A stretch of DNA of 64,000 nt from Corynebacterium timonense (GTDB lineage: Bacteria > Actinomycetota > Actinomycetes > Mycobacteriales > Mycobacteriaceae): assembly GCF_900105305.1 (NCBI RefSeq), contig NZ_LT629765.1, forward strand, positions 2,542,001-2,606,000. The letters are read 5' to 3'. Under the pieces are notes generated by a model. That model saw nothing but the letters and a program-made list of their open reading frames with translations, did no database searches and was not told the origin of the DNA. This document shows positions 43,687-53,548 of this stretch, one piece after another. A program made the translations under genes and the position numbers. Each line of letters opens with the position of its first letter. Positions within the stretch are counted from its first letter, which is position 1.

Positions 43687-45461
43687 CTGCCGTCCTCCTT
43701 CTTGAAGGTGATCGAGGCCGCCGCGTCCAGGTGCCGGATGTTGGCGCGCGCCAAGTTGACCATCCGGCCGATGCCACCGTCGAGAACTTCCTTGACGCCG
43801 GCGGTGGTAAAGCCCGTCATCATGTCCCACGTGATGTTGGGAGGAAGCGACAGGGCGTCCGGGTCGGTGACGATGTCCACGAGGACGGGGCCGTCGTGGG
43901 CGAGCGCCTTCTCCAGCGTGGGGCGCAGGTCCTCGGGCTTTTCGATGCGGAAGGCCGTGATGCCCGCGCCTTCGGCGATGGCGGCGAAGTTGACCTGCTC
44001 GTGGTCGGTTTCGTGGTCGGGCAACCCGGCGACGAGCATCTCCAGCTTCACCATGCCGAGGGAGGAGTTGTTGAACACCACCGTCTTGATGGGCAGGTTG
44101 TGCAGCTTCACGGTGAGCAGCTCGCCGAGGAGCATGCCCAGCCCGCCGTCGCCGGACCAGGAGATCACCTGGCGCTCGGGGAAGGCGGCCTGCACGCCGA
44201 TTGCCTGCGGCAGCGCGTTGGCCATCGTGCCGTGGCGGAAGGAGGCGGATTCGCCGCGCTTGCCGTTCGGCGTGAGGTAGCGCGAGGACCACACGTTGCA
44301 CATGCCGGTGTCGACGGTGAAGAAGGCGTCGTCGTCCGCGAGCTCGTCGAGCACCGAGGCGGCGAGCTCGGGGTGGATCGGTGTGCTGGATTCGCCGGCC
44401 TTCGAGGTGTATTTGTCCACGACGTCCTCGAGAAGCTCGGCGTGCCGTCGGAGCATGGAGTCGAGGAAGGTGCGGTCTGTCTTTTCCTCCACGTGCGGCA
44501 GAATGTTGTCGATCACGCTGGCGACATCACCCACGACCGGGTAGGCCACAGGCGTGCGGCGGCCGATGTGGGCGCCGTTGATGTCGATCTGCCCGACGTT
44601 GTTTGTGGGCAGCCAGTCCGTGTACGGGAAGTCGGTGCCCACCATGAGGAAGAGGTCCGCCTTCATCGACGCCTCGTAGCAGGCGCCGTAGCCAAGCAAG
44701 CCGGACATGCCAACGTCGAAGGGGTTGTCGTACTCGATGAACATCTTGCCGCGGAAGGAGTGACCCACGGGGGCCTTGACCTTGTCGGCGAGGGCGAAGA
44801 GCTCGTCGCGGGCATTGCGCGCGCCGTAACCGGCGAAGATACAGACGGTGTCGGCCTCGTTGATGGCCTCCACGAGGCGGGCGGCCTCACTGGGGTCGGG
44901 GTAAAGGCGCGCGTCCGCGCCCGTGGCGTACGTGGAATCGGCGGTGCGGGGCCCCGTCGAAACCTCTTCTTCGAGGATGTCGCCGGGGACGACCAGGACG
45001 GAGACCCCGTTACCCGCCAGCGTGTTCTGCAGCGCGCTGTGGAGCACGCGCATGCCTTGGTCGGCGGAGTTAACCACCTCGAGGTACGAGGAGCACTCTT
45101 GGAAGAGGTATTGGGGGTGTGTCTCCTGGAAGAAGGAGGAACCGATCTCGGGGGAGGGGATGTGGGAGGCGATGGCCAGCAGCTTGGCGCCGCTGCGGTG
45201 CGCCTCGAACAAGCCCTGAATGAAGTGGGTGTTGCCGGGGCCGCAGGAGCCGGCGCACACGGCGAGTTCGTCCGCGGCGAGGGAGTCGGCGCCGGCGGCG
45301 AAGGCGGCGGCCTCCTCGTTGCGCACGTGGACCCACTCGATGTCGTGGGTGCGCACAGCGTCAGACAGCGGGTTAAGGGAGTCGCCCACGAGGCCGTAAA
45401 TGCGCTTGACCCCGAGCCGCTCTAACGTGTCGACGATCTGGTGGGCAAGGTCCTGTGACAT
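43683..45461 (-). CDS. poxB: Pyruvate dehydrogenase (quinone) / pyruvate:quinone oxidoreductase
   Basis: A 592-residue ThDP/FAD enzyme that decarboxylates pyruvate to acetate and passes electrons to menaquinone at the membrane. The ThDP motif GDGGLGMLLGELLTVKLHNL ends in the NNSSLGMVKLE block; the activating Glu is in VRNEEAAAFAAG. The FAD region GGYGAR-like sequence (FAGYGARNARDEL) and a C-terminal membrane-binding tail are present. C. glutamicum Pqo is the likely orthologue. The start has CAAGGAG about 7 nt upstream and is 34 bp after the DUF1023 gene on the same strand. Confidence 0.92.
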   Translation of the reverse strand: MSQDLAHQIVDTLERLGVKRIYGLVGDSLNPLSDAVRTHDIEWVHVRNEEAAAFAAGADSLAADELAVCAGSCGPGNTHFIQGLFEAHRSGAKLLAIASHIPSPEIGSSFFQETHPQYLFQECSSYLEVVNSADQGMRVLHSALQNTLAGNGVSVLVVPGDILEEEVSTGPRTADSTYATGADARLYPDPSEAARLVEAINEADTVCIFAGYGARNARDELFALADKVKAPVGHSFRGKMFIEYDNPFDVGMSGLLGYGACYEASMKADLFLMVGTDFPYTDWLPTNNVGQIDINGAHIGRRTPVAYPVVGDVASVIDNILPHVEEKTDRTFLDSMLRRHAELLEDVVDKYTSKAGESSTPIHPELAASVLDELADDDAFFTVDTGMCNVWSSRYLTPNGKRGESASFRHGTMANALPQAIGVQAAFPERQVISWSGDGGLGMLLGELLTVKLHNLPIKTVVFNNSSLGMVKLEMLVAGLPDHETDHEQVNFAAIAEGAGITAFRIEKPEDLRPTLEKALAHDGPVLVDIVTDPDALSLPPNITWDMMTGFTTAGVKEVLDGGIGRMVNLARANIRHLDAAASITFKKEDGS

Positions 45462-45495
45462 GGTTCTCCTTGAGTCGCTGGGCTGGACATATTGC

Positions 45496-46668
45496 TTACC
45501 CACCATGTGTACACTTTTCGCCCCCGCACGGCAGGAGCGTCAGGGCACGGAGGAAGTCGGGGTCGTCGAAGTACGCGGAGTGCCCTCCCTCGACGCCGCC
45601 GACAACGCGGGCGCCGAAGGATGGGTGGGAGGGCGACGCGCCGTGGACGGCTCGGTCCCCGAAGCGCAGCGCCCCGATGGGGTCCGAGTCGGCGTCGACG
45701 ACGAAGACCTCGGGAGCGTCGCCAAGCAGCGTCATCTCCGCGGTCGAGGCGACGGGGACCCCGGGGGAGCCGAGGAGCCACAGGTCGTCGGCGTAGAGCC
45801 CGGGTCCGCCAGCGGCCCGCGCGGCGACGACGGTGCCGTAGCTGTGGGCGACGACGCTCTTGCGGGCGGCGGGGAAGCGCTCCTCGACGGCGAGCTGGAA
45901 GGCGGCCAGCGCGTCGCCGCCACGGCGGGCGGCGCTGGGGTCCAGCCCGCGAGGCACGTCCGGCGGCGGGACGTAGCCCTGCCAGACCACCACCGCGCCG
46001 CCGGTGGCTTCGGCGATGCGGCGCGCCTTCGCCAGCTCGCCGGCCAGCTGATGCGGCTGACCCGTGGACACGCCGGCGACGAGCGTGGTCACGCGGGCTG
46101 GGTCGACGTGGTCGCCGACGAGCACGCTCGTGCGCCCGGGGCCGGCCTCGAGGATCAGCCCGCCGGCGTCGGTGATCGTGCTCGCCGTGGACGCGGGCAA
46201 CGTGGCGAGGTGGCCCGCGTGGATGTCCTCGAGGGAGTCGAAGGGGCGGTGGACCAGCTCGTCGAACTGCGCTTCTGTCTCGTCGAGCGCGAGCACGTCG
46301 ACCGCGACGGCCGTCGCCGTGTCCAGCAGCCACGCCATCATGTTGAGCCACTCGATCACCTGGGCGCGTTGGGCGTAGATGGCGAGCTCCGCGAAGGCGT
46401 CGAGCTTTTCTTGGGCGGAGCTGGCCTCGCTGAGAATCCGGGCAGCGTGGTGGTAAAGAGCGGCGCGGGCGAGGAACGCCTCTCCGAAGGAGGTCAGTCT
46501 GGACAGCCCCGCAGCGGCGGCGGGCCCGGCGAAGCCCGTGCGCGCGACGAGGTCCGCCGCGCGGGAGGTGTCGGCGGCCCGTGTCGTCAGCGCCGCGGCG
46601 GCGGCGCGCAGGGTGCCGGCTGCGGAGGTGAGCTCGGCGGCCTTCAGTGGGGGAGCGTAGGCGGTCAT
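45496..46668 (-). CDS. DUF1023 alpha/beta hydrolase with ESX-like helical N-terminus
   Basis: A 390-residue protein. Residues 1-165 are Ala-rich helical sequence resembling WXG100-like or PPE-like N-terminal parts, and the rest is a DUF1023 hydrolase with nucleophile elbow VVAHSYGT, an Asp in VFVVDADSDPIG and a His in GGVEGGHSAYF. Such proteins are common in actinobacteria, sometimes near type VII secretion genes; the substrate is unknown. Its ATG overlaps the stop of the small upstream gene (ATGA), so the two are coupled. Frame sequence upstream of 46668 belongs to the other gene. Confidence 0.8.
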   Translation of the reverse strand: MTAYAPPLKAAELTSAAGTLRAAAAALTTRAADTSRAADLVARTGFAGPAAAAGLSRLTSFGEAFLARAALYHHAARILSEASSAQEKLDAFAELAIYAQRAQVIEWLNMMAWLLDTATAVAVDVLALDETEAQFDELVHRPFDSLEDIHAGHLATLPASTASTITDAGGLILEAGPGRTSVLVGDHVDPARVTTLVAGVSTGQPHQLAGELAKARRIAEATGGAVVVWQGYVPPPDVPRGLDPSAARRGGDALAAFQLAVEERFPAARKSVVAHSYGTVVAARAAGGPGLYADDLWLLGSPGVPVASTAEMTLLGDAPEVFVVDADSDPIGALRFGDRAVHGASPSHPSFGARVVGGVEGGHSAYFDDPDFLRALTLLPCGGEKCTHGG

Positions 46669-46922
46669 GGGTGGCCCCCGAGACGCGCCGCGAGCAGGGA
46701 ATCCAGGCGGTGGGCCTCCTCGGCGAAGGCGGCGAGGGACGCGGTGTGGGTGTGGGTGGCGGCCGCTGTGGCGTCGATAAGCAGGGCCCACCTCTCTTGC
46801 GCAGCGGTCAAAGCGGAGGAGAGCGCGCCGGGCGAGAGCTGGGCCCGCGGCGGAGAAGACCAGTCGGGCAGGCACGAGCGGGCGGTGGCGGCGGTGGCGG
46901 TGGATAGCTGCAGGAAACCCAT
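46665..46922 (-). CDS. Small helical protein paired with the DUF1023 hydrolase
   Basis: An 85-residue Ala-rich protein (MGFLQLSTATAATARSCLP at the start). The size, the helix-break-helix look and the central LTAAQERWALLIDATAAA segment recall WXG100/ESX-type partners, although no exact WXG motif is seen (a W is followed by ALL). The gene ends inside the start codon of the DUF1023 gene, so coupled expression is likely. No clear ribosome site is seen before the ATG. Function unknown. Confidence 0.6.
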   Translation of the reverse strand: MGFLQLSTATAATARSCLPDWSSPPRAQLSPGALSSALTAAQERWALLIDATAAATHTHTASLAAFAEEAHRLDSLLAARLGGHP

Positions 46923-47022
46923 GAGCACAGCGTGCTCGCGCGCCGGGCGGACGGCAACGACAGGCCTGCGCGCCTGTGGACAACTCGTGGTGGGTGAAAA
47001 GTTTTCCACATATTGTGGCCCT

Positions 47023-47814
47023 ATGAAGATCGCGTTGTTGCAGTTGACAAGCACAGGTGATAAGTCGGAGAACCTCGCGCTGGTAGAGCCGAAGATCCGC
47101 CAGGCGGCGGGGCAGGGGGCGAGCCTCGTCGTGCTGCCGGAGGCGACCATGCAGGCCTTCGATAACGGCAGGTTAGACACCCAGGCGGAGGAGCTCGACG
47201 GGGACTTCGCCACGGCGCTGCGGGAGCTCGCGGCCGAGCTCGGCGTCACCATCGTCGTCGGGATGTTCCGCCCCGCCGACACCCATAAGGAGCGCAACCG
47301 CGTGTACAACACCGCCCTGATCACCGGAAACGGGATGCACAGGGGCTACGACAAGATCCACACCTTCGACGCCTTTGACTACCGCGAGTCCGACACCGTC
47401 AAGCCGGGCGAGGCGCTGGTCACGTTCGAGCACGAGGGCGCTGTCGTGGGCGTGGCCACCTGCTACGACATCCGCTTCCCGGAGCAGTTCAAGGAGCTCG
47501 CGCGCCGCGGCGCCGACATCGTGGTCGTGCCCACGAGCTGGGCCGATGGCGAGGGCAAGCGGCACCAATGGCGCACGCTGACCGTCGCGCGGGCCCTCGA
47601 CGCCGGCGTGTTCATCGCGGCCGCCTGCCAGGCCCGGCCCGGCGGGGAGGCCAAGGCGGGGCAGGCGAGCGGGCCGACCGGCATCGGGCACTCGGTCGTG
47701 GTGTCGCCGACCGGCGAGCGCCTCGCGGAGTCCGGCTACGGCGAGGACCTGCTCGTCGTGGACATCGACCCGGCGGACGCGGCACGGGCGCGCCGCGCGC
47801 TGCCCCTGCTTTAA
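47023..47814 (+). CDS. Carbon-nitrogen hydrolase (nitrilase superfamily)
   Basis: A 263-residue amidase-fold enzyme. The catalytic triad is E40 (VVLPEATM), K111 (YDKIHTFDAF) and C147 (VATCYDIRFPE). The family cleaves C-N bonds in amides such as omega-amides of dicarboxylic acids or deaminated glutathione; the exact substrate is not evident. TATTGT (47011-47016) is 6 nt before the ATG, so the message is likely leaderless. The long open frame upstream from 45400 is antisense to DUF1023 and not coding. Confidence 0.9.
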   Translation: MKIALLQLTSTGDKSENLALVEPKIRQAAGQGASLVVLPEATMQAFDNGRLDTQAEELDGDFATALRELAAELGVTIVVGMFRPADTHKERNRVYNTALITGNGMHRGYDKIHTFDAFDYRESDTVKPGEALVTFEHEGAVVGVATCYDIRFPEQFKELARRGADIVVVPTSWADGEGKRHQWRTLTVARALDAGVFIAAACQARPGGEAKAGQASGPTGIGHSVVVSPTGERLAESGYGEDLLVVDIDPADAARARRALPLL

Positions 47815-48797
47815 TCCCAGCTCACCGGCGCGTCCGGCGCGATCCGCACGGCGGGCACCCCCAGGCCGTCGGCGATCTCGCCAACGCGTGTCGACGCCCC
47901 ACAGACCACCACCCTGCGCCCCCGCGCGAGCTCCTCGCTCAGCGGCGCGCGGGAGACCCTGAACCAGTCGTGCAGCTCGGCGAGCGCCGAAAAGACCTGG
48001 TCGTCGTAGCTGTCCCCGCGCAGGACCAGGTGGGTGTCTGGGCGGTGGCTGCGCTGCGCAAGCGCGAAGACGATGGCCTTCGCGGCCGCCGCGCCCGTGC
48101 CCTCGGCGACGATGAGCAGGCCCGCGTCATCGTCGAGGTCGAGCTCCGGCCCGCGCGCCGCCCCGAGCGTGACGTACCCACCGACCTGCGGGGAGAACTC
48201 GTCGGTGACGTGGAACTCCAGCTGGCCGAAGGGGTTGGCGGGCAACGCCGGCGCCAGGTTGTGCCACTCGCCTTGGTGCCCGGCCGCCATCGCGGGCACG
48301 TACTGGCCGGGCTGGTAGCCCAGGCCCATCCCGGCCTCTAAGCGCACCACCGTCACCGGCCCGCGCGGATCCACCGAGGTCACGAGCGCGGCCGTCGCCG
48401 CCGGGATGCCCGCCACGTCGGCGGCCTCAGCTTCACGACGCATCACCTCCGCCGCGCTGTCCAGCAGCGTCTCGGCCGCGGATCCGCCCAGCGGGGCGAG
48501 CGTGCGTGCCGCCGCTGCGGCGAAATCCTCGTAGGCCGCGGCGGGGAAGCCGAAGCGGCGGAAGTCGAGTGCGAAGGCCCGCAGCCGCTGGGTGGTGTCC
48601 GGGCGGAGCACCCCCTCGGGGGAGGTCCGGAGCAGCCAGAGGAGGGCGTCGATAAGCGAAGCTGGGACCTCGGACGCGCCGGGGGAGAAAATGCCTCGTG
48701 CCTGCGGGACCTGCTCGGCGAGCGCGGCGAAGAAGTCGCGGCGCAGGGCCGTGCGATCGCGGCTGACCGCGTCGCGCAATTCCGTGAACGAACCCAT
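47811..48797 (-). CDS. Flavohemoprotein-like oxidoreductase with degenerate globin part
   Basis: A 328-residue protein with the layout of a flavohemoglobin: a helical N-terminal part (1-135), an FAD-barrel (VTVVRLEAGMGLGYQPGQYV) and an NAD-binding part (LLIVAEGTGAAAAKAIVFAL). It is shorter than typical flavohemoglobins. The proximal heme His region is replaced by FRRFGFPAAAYEDF and the FAD motif RxYS by WHNLAP. It may therefore lack heme and act as a plain reductase (inference). TACGCT (48805-48810) is 7 nt before ATG. The 3' end overlaps the convergent nitrilase gene by 4 bp. Confidence 0.72.
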   Translation of the reverse strand: MGSFTELRDAVSRDRTALRRDFFAALAEQVPQARGIFSPGASEVPASLIDALLWLLRTSPEGVLRPDTTQRLRAFALDFRRFGFPAAAYEDFAAAAARTLAPLGGSAAETLLDSAAEVMRREAEAADVAGIPAATAALVTSVDPRGPVTVVRLEAGMGLGYQPGQYVPAMAAGHQGEWHNLAPALPANPFGQLEFHVTDEFSPQVGGYVTLGAARGPELDLDDDAGLLIVAEGTGAAAAKAIVFALAQRSHRPDTHLVLRGDSYDDQVFSALAELHDWFRVSRAPLSEELARGRRVVVCGASTRVGEIADGLGVPAVRIAPDAPVSWD

Positions 48798-48904
48798 GCG
48801 TGCAAGCGTACTGATTGAGGAAAACCAACGGACAACGGTTAATGTTGCGTAGGTAACAATAAACGAGGGAGCCCGCGCTCCCAGGAAACAGGGAGGTCGC
48901 GCCG

Positions 48905-50269
48905 ATGGATTACACCCCGTACACGCTGCTTCTCGACGTCGGCTGGATCTCCATCCTCCTCATCGTCGGCAACGCACTGCGCAACCGCTTGCGCGTCCTG
49001 CAAAACCTACTGCTGCCCGCGCCCATCACCGCGGGCTTCATCGGCCTGCTCCTTGGCCCGGAAGTGCTCGGGCTAATCAACTGGTCGGACAAGATCAGCG
49101 ACTACACCACGCTGCTCATCGCCGTCGTCTTCGCCTCCATGGCCTACTCCATGAGCCTCGGCGGCTCCGTCGCCTCGGGTGCACGCAACATGTGGGGCTA
49201 CTCCACCGCCATGTTCATGGGCCAGTGGGGCATCTTCACACTGCTCGGCGTGTACCTGTTCACCAGGGTCTTCGACACAGAGCCGTGGTTCGGGCTGATG
49301 CTGCCCGTCGGCTTCGTCGGCGGCTTCGGCACCGCCGCCGCCGTGGGCTCCTCGCTCGAAGAAATCGGCGTGGCGGAGGCCTCCTCCCTCGGCTTCACAT
49401 CCGCCACCGTCGGATCCATCGTGGCCATCATCGGCGGCGTCATCATGGCCAACTGGGGCATCCGCAAAGGCAAAGCCACCGAGCTCAAGGGCGACCTGCC
49501 CGACGACCTGCGCACCGGCTACATCGACAACCCGGAGGAACGCCCCTCCATCGGCAAAGCCACGACCAACCCCTCCTCGATCGAGCCCCTGGCGCTGCAC
49601 GGCGGGTTCCTCGTGTTCACCGTGCTCATCGCCTACCTCATCAACGACGCGATTAAGAGCCAGTGGCCCAGCGTTTCCATCCCGCTGTTCGCCATGTCGT
49701 TCGTGGTCGGGCTGCTTGGGCGCCTCGTGCTGCGATTGGTGGGCCGCAAAGACTTCCTCGACGGTGGCACCATCACGACCATTTCCGGCGCGGCGACCGA
49801 TTACATGATCGCCTTCGGCATCGCCTCCATCGTTCCCGCCGCTCTCGCCGGATACTGGCAAGCACTGCTCCTGCTCTTCGTCCTCGGCGTCATCTTCTGT
49901 GTCGTGTGGGCGTTCTGGGCCGGGCCGCTGTTCTTCGGCAACAACTGGCTCGAGCGCGGAATCTTCGGCTGGGGCTGGGCCACCGCGGCCACCGCCACCG
50001 GTATCGCCCTGCTCAAGATGGTCGACCCGAAGCTCAAATCCGGCACGCTCAACGAATACGGCGTGGCCTACGTTGGCTTCGCCCCCTTCGAAATCGGCAT
50101 GACCATCCTCGCGCCCATCGCCGTCACCGCGGGCATCACCGCTGGCTTCGGGTGGGCGGCGTTCCTCGTGGCCGCGGGCGTCATTGCCGCAGCCTTCGCG
50201 CTGAAATGGATCCCCGCGGAGAAACACGGCACTGCGCCCAAGCCCCGACGGCGGCGCGCGCAGGAGTAG
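48905..50269 (+). CDS. gltS: Sodium:glutamate symporter (GltS-like)
   Basis: A 454-residue membrane protein with about 10-12 hydrophobic segments. Blocks typical of GltS are LLPAPITAGFIGLLLGPE near the start, GFVGGFGTAAAVGSSLEEIG, and ISGAATDYMIAFGIASI in the second half, reflecting the two inverted repeats. The C-terminal tail is basic (PKPRRRRAQE). It probably imports glutamate or a related anion with sodium. GGGAGG precedes the ATG. The 72-bp repeat array begins 37 bp after its stop. Confidence 0.82.
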   Translation: MDYTPYTLLLDVGWISILLIVGNALRNRLRVLQNLLLPAPITAGFIGLLLGPEVLGLINWSDKISDYTTLLIAVVFASMAYSMSLGGSVASGARNMWGYSTAMFMGQWGIFTLLGVYLFTRVFDTEPWFGLMLPVGFVGGFGTAAAVGSSLEEIGVAEASSLGFTSATVGSIVAIIGGVIMANWGIRKGKATELKGDLPDDLRTGYIDNPEERPSIGKATTNPSSIEPLALHGGFLVFTVLIAYLINDAIKSQWPSVSIPLFAMSFVVGLLGRLVLRLVGRKDFLDGGTITTISGAATDYMIAFGIASIVPAALAGYWQALLLLFVLGVIFCVVWAFWAGPLFFGNNWLERGIFGWGWATAATATGIALLKMVDPKLKSGTLNEYGVAYVGFAPFEIGMTILAPIAVTAGITAGFGWAAFLVAAGVIAAAFALKWIPAEKHGTAPKPRRRRAQE

Positions 50270-50305
50270 CGCGCTAGCGGGGGGTTTCGTTCTCGGGTGT
50301 GCGCT

Positions 50306-50830
50306 GAGGTCGACGTCAGCGTTTTGGGGGTTTGGCGACCTGGGGTTGTGTGCCGGGGTGTTGCTTGAGGTCGACTGTGGTCGACGTCAGCGTTTTTGGG
50401 GGTTTGGCGACCTGGGGTTTTGCGCCGGGAAATTCCTTGAGGTCGACTGTGGTCGACGTCAGCGTGAAACAGGGTTACGCCACCTGGGGTTGTGCGCCGG
50501 GATATTGCTTGAGGTGGACTGTGGTCGACGTCAGCGTGAAACAGGGTTTGGCCACCTGGGGTTGTGTGCCGGGAAATTGCTTGAGGTCGACCGTGGTCGA
50601 CGTCAGCGTGTTGAGCCCCTCAGCGACCTGGGGTTGTGTGCCGGGAAATTGCTTGAGGTCGACCGTGGTCGACGTCAGCGCAAAACAGGGTTAGGCGACC
50701 TGGGGTTGTGTGCCGGGATGTTCCTTGAGGTCGACCGTGGTCGACGTCAGCGCAAAACAGGGTTTGGCCACCTGGGGTTGTGCTCCGGGAAATTCCTTGA
50801 CGTCGACCACAACGCACACGACCCCAACGC
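50306..50830. repeat. Noncoding tandem-repeat array 2 (72-bp units)
   Basis: GAGGTCGAC or a one-base variant recurs at 50306, 50367, 50439, 50511, 50583, 50655, 50727 and 50799; the period is 72 bp apart from a shorter first unit of 61 bp. Units read TTGAGGTCGACCGTGGTCG followed by ACGTCAGCG, a variable 20-bp part, CACCTGGGGTTGTGTGCCGG and GAAATTGC. The consensus is the same as in the array at 21303-22122 except that the centre of the inverted repeat is 11 bp shorter. It fills the gap between gltS and clpB, same plus-strand orientation. Confidence 0.93.
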
Positions 50831-50901
50831 GACCTGGTGTTTCACGGGAAAACCCCTGACGCCATCCCGAACCTGAGCGCCATCCGCTCAACCTGAAAAG
50901 C

Positions 50902-50922
50902 GTTGAGTGGAACAGACTCAAC
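50902..50922. promoter_or_regulatory. HspR operator (HAIR element) upstream of clpB
   Basis: GTTGAGT-GGAACAG-ACTCAAC matches CTTGAGT-N7-ACTCAAG at 12 of 14 positions and is itself perfectly symmetric. It ends 67 bp before the clpB start. Confidence 0.88.
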
Positions 50923-50989
50923 TTGCCGGGCGTTACAGAAGGTGTAGCGAACGTTGAGCAAGACAAGACAAGAAAGGACGGGTGCGGTC

Positions 50990-53539
50990 ATGGCATCTTT
51001 CAACCCCACAACGAAGACGCAGGAGGCGTTGCAGCAGGCGCTGCAGCGTGCTTCGGCGGCGGGTAACCCGGATATTCGTCCGGCCCACCTGCTTGAGGCG
51101 ATTCTGCAGCAGGAGGAGGGCATTGCGGCCCCGGTGCTGCGGGCGACGGGCGTGGACCCGTCGACGGTGGCGCGCGAGGCGGGCCAGATCGTCGATGGTC
51201 TCCCGAGCGCCGAGGGCCAGAACATGGCCAACCCGAACTTCAACCGCGATGCTCTCAACGCGTTGAACGCGGCGCAGGAACTTGCGGGCGAGCTTGGCGA
51301 CGAATACGTGTCCACCGAGGTCCTCCTCGCCGGCATTGCGCGCGGCGGGGACGAGGCCGCAGAGCTGCTGAAAAAGCGCGGCGCCACCTACGACGTGCTC
51401 AAGGGGGCGTTCCCCTCAGTGCGTGGCAACAAGAAGGTCACCTCGCAGGACCCGGAGGGGCAGTTCCAGGCGCTGGAGAAGTACTCGACGGATCTGACGG
51501 CGCGGGCCCGGGAGGGCAAGATTGACCCGGTGATTGGCCGCGATTCGGAGATCCGCCGCGTGGTCCAGGTGCTCAGCCGCAGGACGAAGAATAACCCTGT
51601 CCTGATTGGTGAGCCGGGCGTCGGCAAGACTGCGATCGTCGAGGGCCTGGCGCGCCGTATCGTGGCCGGGGACGTGCCCGAGTCGCTGAAGGGCAAGACC
51701 CTGATTGCTCTGGATCTGGGCTCGATGGTGGCGGGCGCGAAGTTCCGCGGCGAGTTCGAAGAGCGGCTCAAGGCGGTGCTGGATGAGATTAAGTCCTCGG
51801 AGGGTGAGATCATCACCTTCATCGACGAGCTGCACACGATCGTCGGCGCGGGCGCGTCCGGCGAGGGCGCGATGGACGCCGGCAACATGATCAAGCCGAT
51901 GTTGGCGCGCGGCGAGCTGCGCCTGGTCGGGGCGACGACGCTGGACGAGTACCGCCAGTACATCGAGAAGGATGCCGCGCTGGAGCGCCGCTTCCAGCAG
52001 GTGTACGTGGGCGAGCCGACGGTGGAGGACACCATCGGTATCCTGCGCGGGCTGAAGGAGCGCTACGAGGTGCACCACGGCGTGCGCATCCAGGACTCGG
52101 CGCTGGTGTCGGCGGCGGAGCTGTCGAACCGCTACATCACCAACCGCTTCCTGCCGGATAAGGCGATTGACCTTGTCGACGAGGCCGGCTCGCGCCTACG
52201 CATGGAGATCGATTCCTCCCCGCAGGAGATCGACGAGCTCGAACGCGTCGTGCGTCGCCTGGAGATCGAGGAGATCGCGCTGCAGAAGGAGCCCGACGCC
52301 GCCGCGAAGGAGCGCCTCGGCGCCCTGCGCCAGGAGCTCGCCGACCAGCGCGAGCGCCTCGGCGAGATGAAGGCGCGCTGGGCGAACGAGAAGGCGGAGA
52401 TTGACAAGGTCCAGAACGCCAAGGAGGAGCTCGAGCGGCTGCGCAACGAGTCGGAGATCGCCGAGCGCGAGGGCGACTACGCGAAGGTGTCCGAGCTGCG
52501 CTACGGCCGCATCCCGGAGCTGGAGCAGCAGGTCGCCGAGGCGGAGGCCGAGGAGTCCCCGCGCACGATGCTCACCGAGGAAGTCACGCCCGACGTGATC
52601 GCCGAGGTGGTCTCCAGCTGGACGGGCATCCCGGCCGGCAAGATGATGGAGGGCGAGACCGAAAAGCTGCTCACCATGGAGTCGGTGCTCGGCGAGCGCG
52701 TCGTGGGCCAGACCGAGGCGGTCACCGCGGTCTCGGACGCGGTGCGGCGCTCCCGCGCGGGCGTGTCCGACCCGAACCGCCCGATCGGTTCCTTCCTCTT
52801 CCTCGGCCCCACCGGCGTGGGCAAGACGGAGCTGGCGAAGGCGCTGAGCGAGTTCCTCTTCGACGACGAGGCGGCCATGGTCCGCATCGACATGTCCGAG
52901 TATGGCGAGAAGCACTCCGTCGCGCGCCTCGTCGGTGCCCCTCCCGGATACGTCGGCTACGACGCCGGCGGCCAGCTCACCGAGGCGGTGCGCCGCCGCC
53001 CGTACTCGCTCGTGCTTTTCGACGAGGTGGAGAAAGCGCACCAGGACGTCTTCGACGTGCTGCTTCAGGTGCTCGACGAGGGGAGGCTGACCGACGGCCA
53101 GGGCCGCACGGTGGACTTCCGCAACACGGTGGTGATCCTCACGTCCAACCTGGGCGCGGGCGGCACCCGTGAGCAGATCATGGGCGCGGTGAAGGCGCAT
53201 TTCAAGCCGGAGTTCATCAACCGCCTCGACGACGTCGTGGTCTTCGAGCCGCTGTCGAACGAACAGCTCGTGGGCATCGTCGACATCCAGCTCGCGGGCC
53301 TGGCCGAGCGCCTCGCCGGGCGCCGGCTCACGCTCCACGTCTCGGACGCGGCGAAGTCCTGGCTGGCGGAGCGCGGCTACGACCCGGCCTATGGCGCGCG
53401 CCCGCTGCGCCGCCTGATCCAGCAGGCGATCGGCGACCGGCTGGCCAAGGAGCTGCTAGCCGGTTATGTCCGGGACGGCGACACCGTCAACGTCGACGTG
53501 GCTGACGGCGGCGACGCGCTGACGGTCGACGCCGCGTAG
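50990..53539 (+). CDS. clpB: ATP-dependent disaggregase ClpB
   Basis: An 849-residue Hsp100. An N-domain (1-145) precedes the first AAA+ module with GEPGVGKT (about residue 207) and Walker B FIDELHT (about 277), then the coiled-coil middle domain (about 400-520) and the second module with GPTGVGKTE (about 606), [10 protein letters not shown] and the sensor region. It extracts proteins from aggregates with DnaK. ATG 50990 follows AAAGGA; the GTG-rich frame further upstream has no support. HspR control is indicated by the HAIR element. Confidence 0.98.
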   Translation: MASFNPTTKTQEALQQALQRASAAGNPDIRPAHLLEAILQQEEGIAAPVLRATGVDPSTVAREAGQIVDGLPSAEGQNMANPNFNRDALNALNAAQELAGELGDEYVSTEVLLAGIARGGDEAAELLKKRGATYDVLKGAFPSVRGNKKVTSQDPEGQFQALEKYSTDLTARAREGKIDPVIGRDSEIRRVVQVLSRRTKNNPVLIGEPGVGKTAIVEGLARRIVAGDVPESLKGKTLIALDLGSMVAGAKFRGEFEERLKAVLDEIKSSEGEIITFIDELHTIVGAGASGEGAMDAGNMIKPMLARGELRLVGATTLDEYRQYIEKDAALERRFQQVYVGEPTVEDTIGILRGLKERYEVHHGVRIQDSALVSAAELSNRYITNRFLPDKAIDLVDEAGSRLRMEIDSSPQEIDELERVVRRLEIEEIALQKEPDAAAKERLGALRQELADQRERLGEMKARWANEKAEIDKVQNAKEELERLRNESEIAEREGDYAKVSELRYGRIPELEQQVAEAEAEESPRTMLTEEVTPDVIAEVVSSWTGIPAGKMMEGETEKLLTMESVLGERVVGQTEAVTAVSDAVRRSRAGVSDPNRPIGSFLFLGPTGVGKTELAKALSEFLFDDEAAMVRIDMSEYGEKHSVARLVGAPPGYVGYDAGGQLTEAVRRRPYSLVLFDEVEKAHQDVFDVLLQVLDEGRLTDGQGRTVDFRNTVVILTSNLGAGGTREQIMGAVKAHFKPEFINRLDDVVVFEPLSNEQLVGIVDIQLAGLAERLAGRRLTLHVSDAAKSWLAERGYDPAYGARPLRRLIQQAIGDRLAKELLAGYVRDGDTVNVDVADGGDALTVDAA

Positions 53540-53548
53540 CGCGCTGCG

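Noticed and set aside
50306-50922. Array 2 units as extra HspR sites, since they contain TTGAGG like HAIR half-sites
   Set aside because: The partner half-site and 7-bp spacing of HAIR are absent; the arms pair as GAGGTCGAC/GTCGAC instead.
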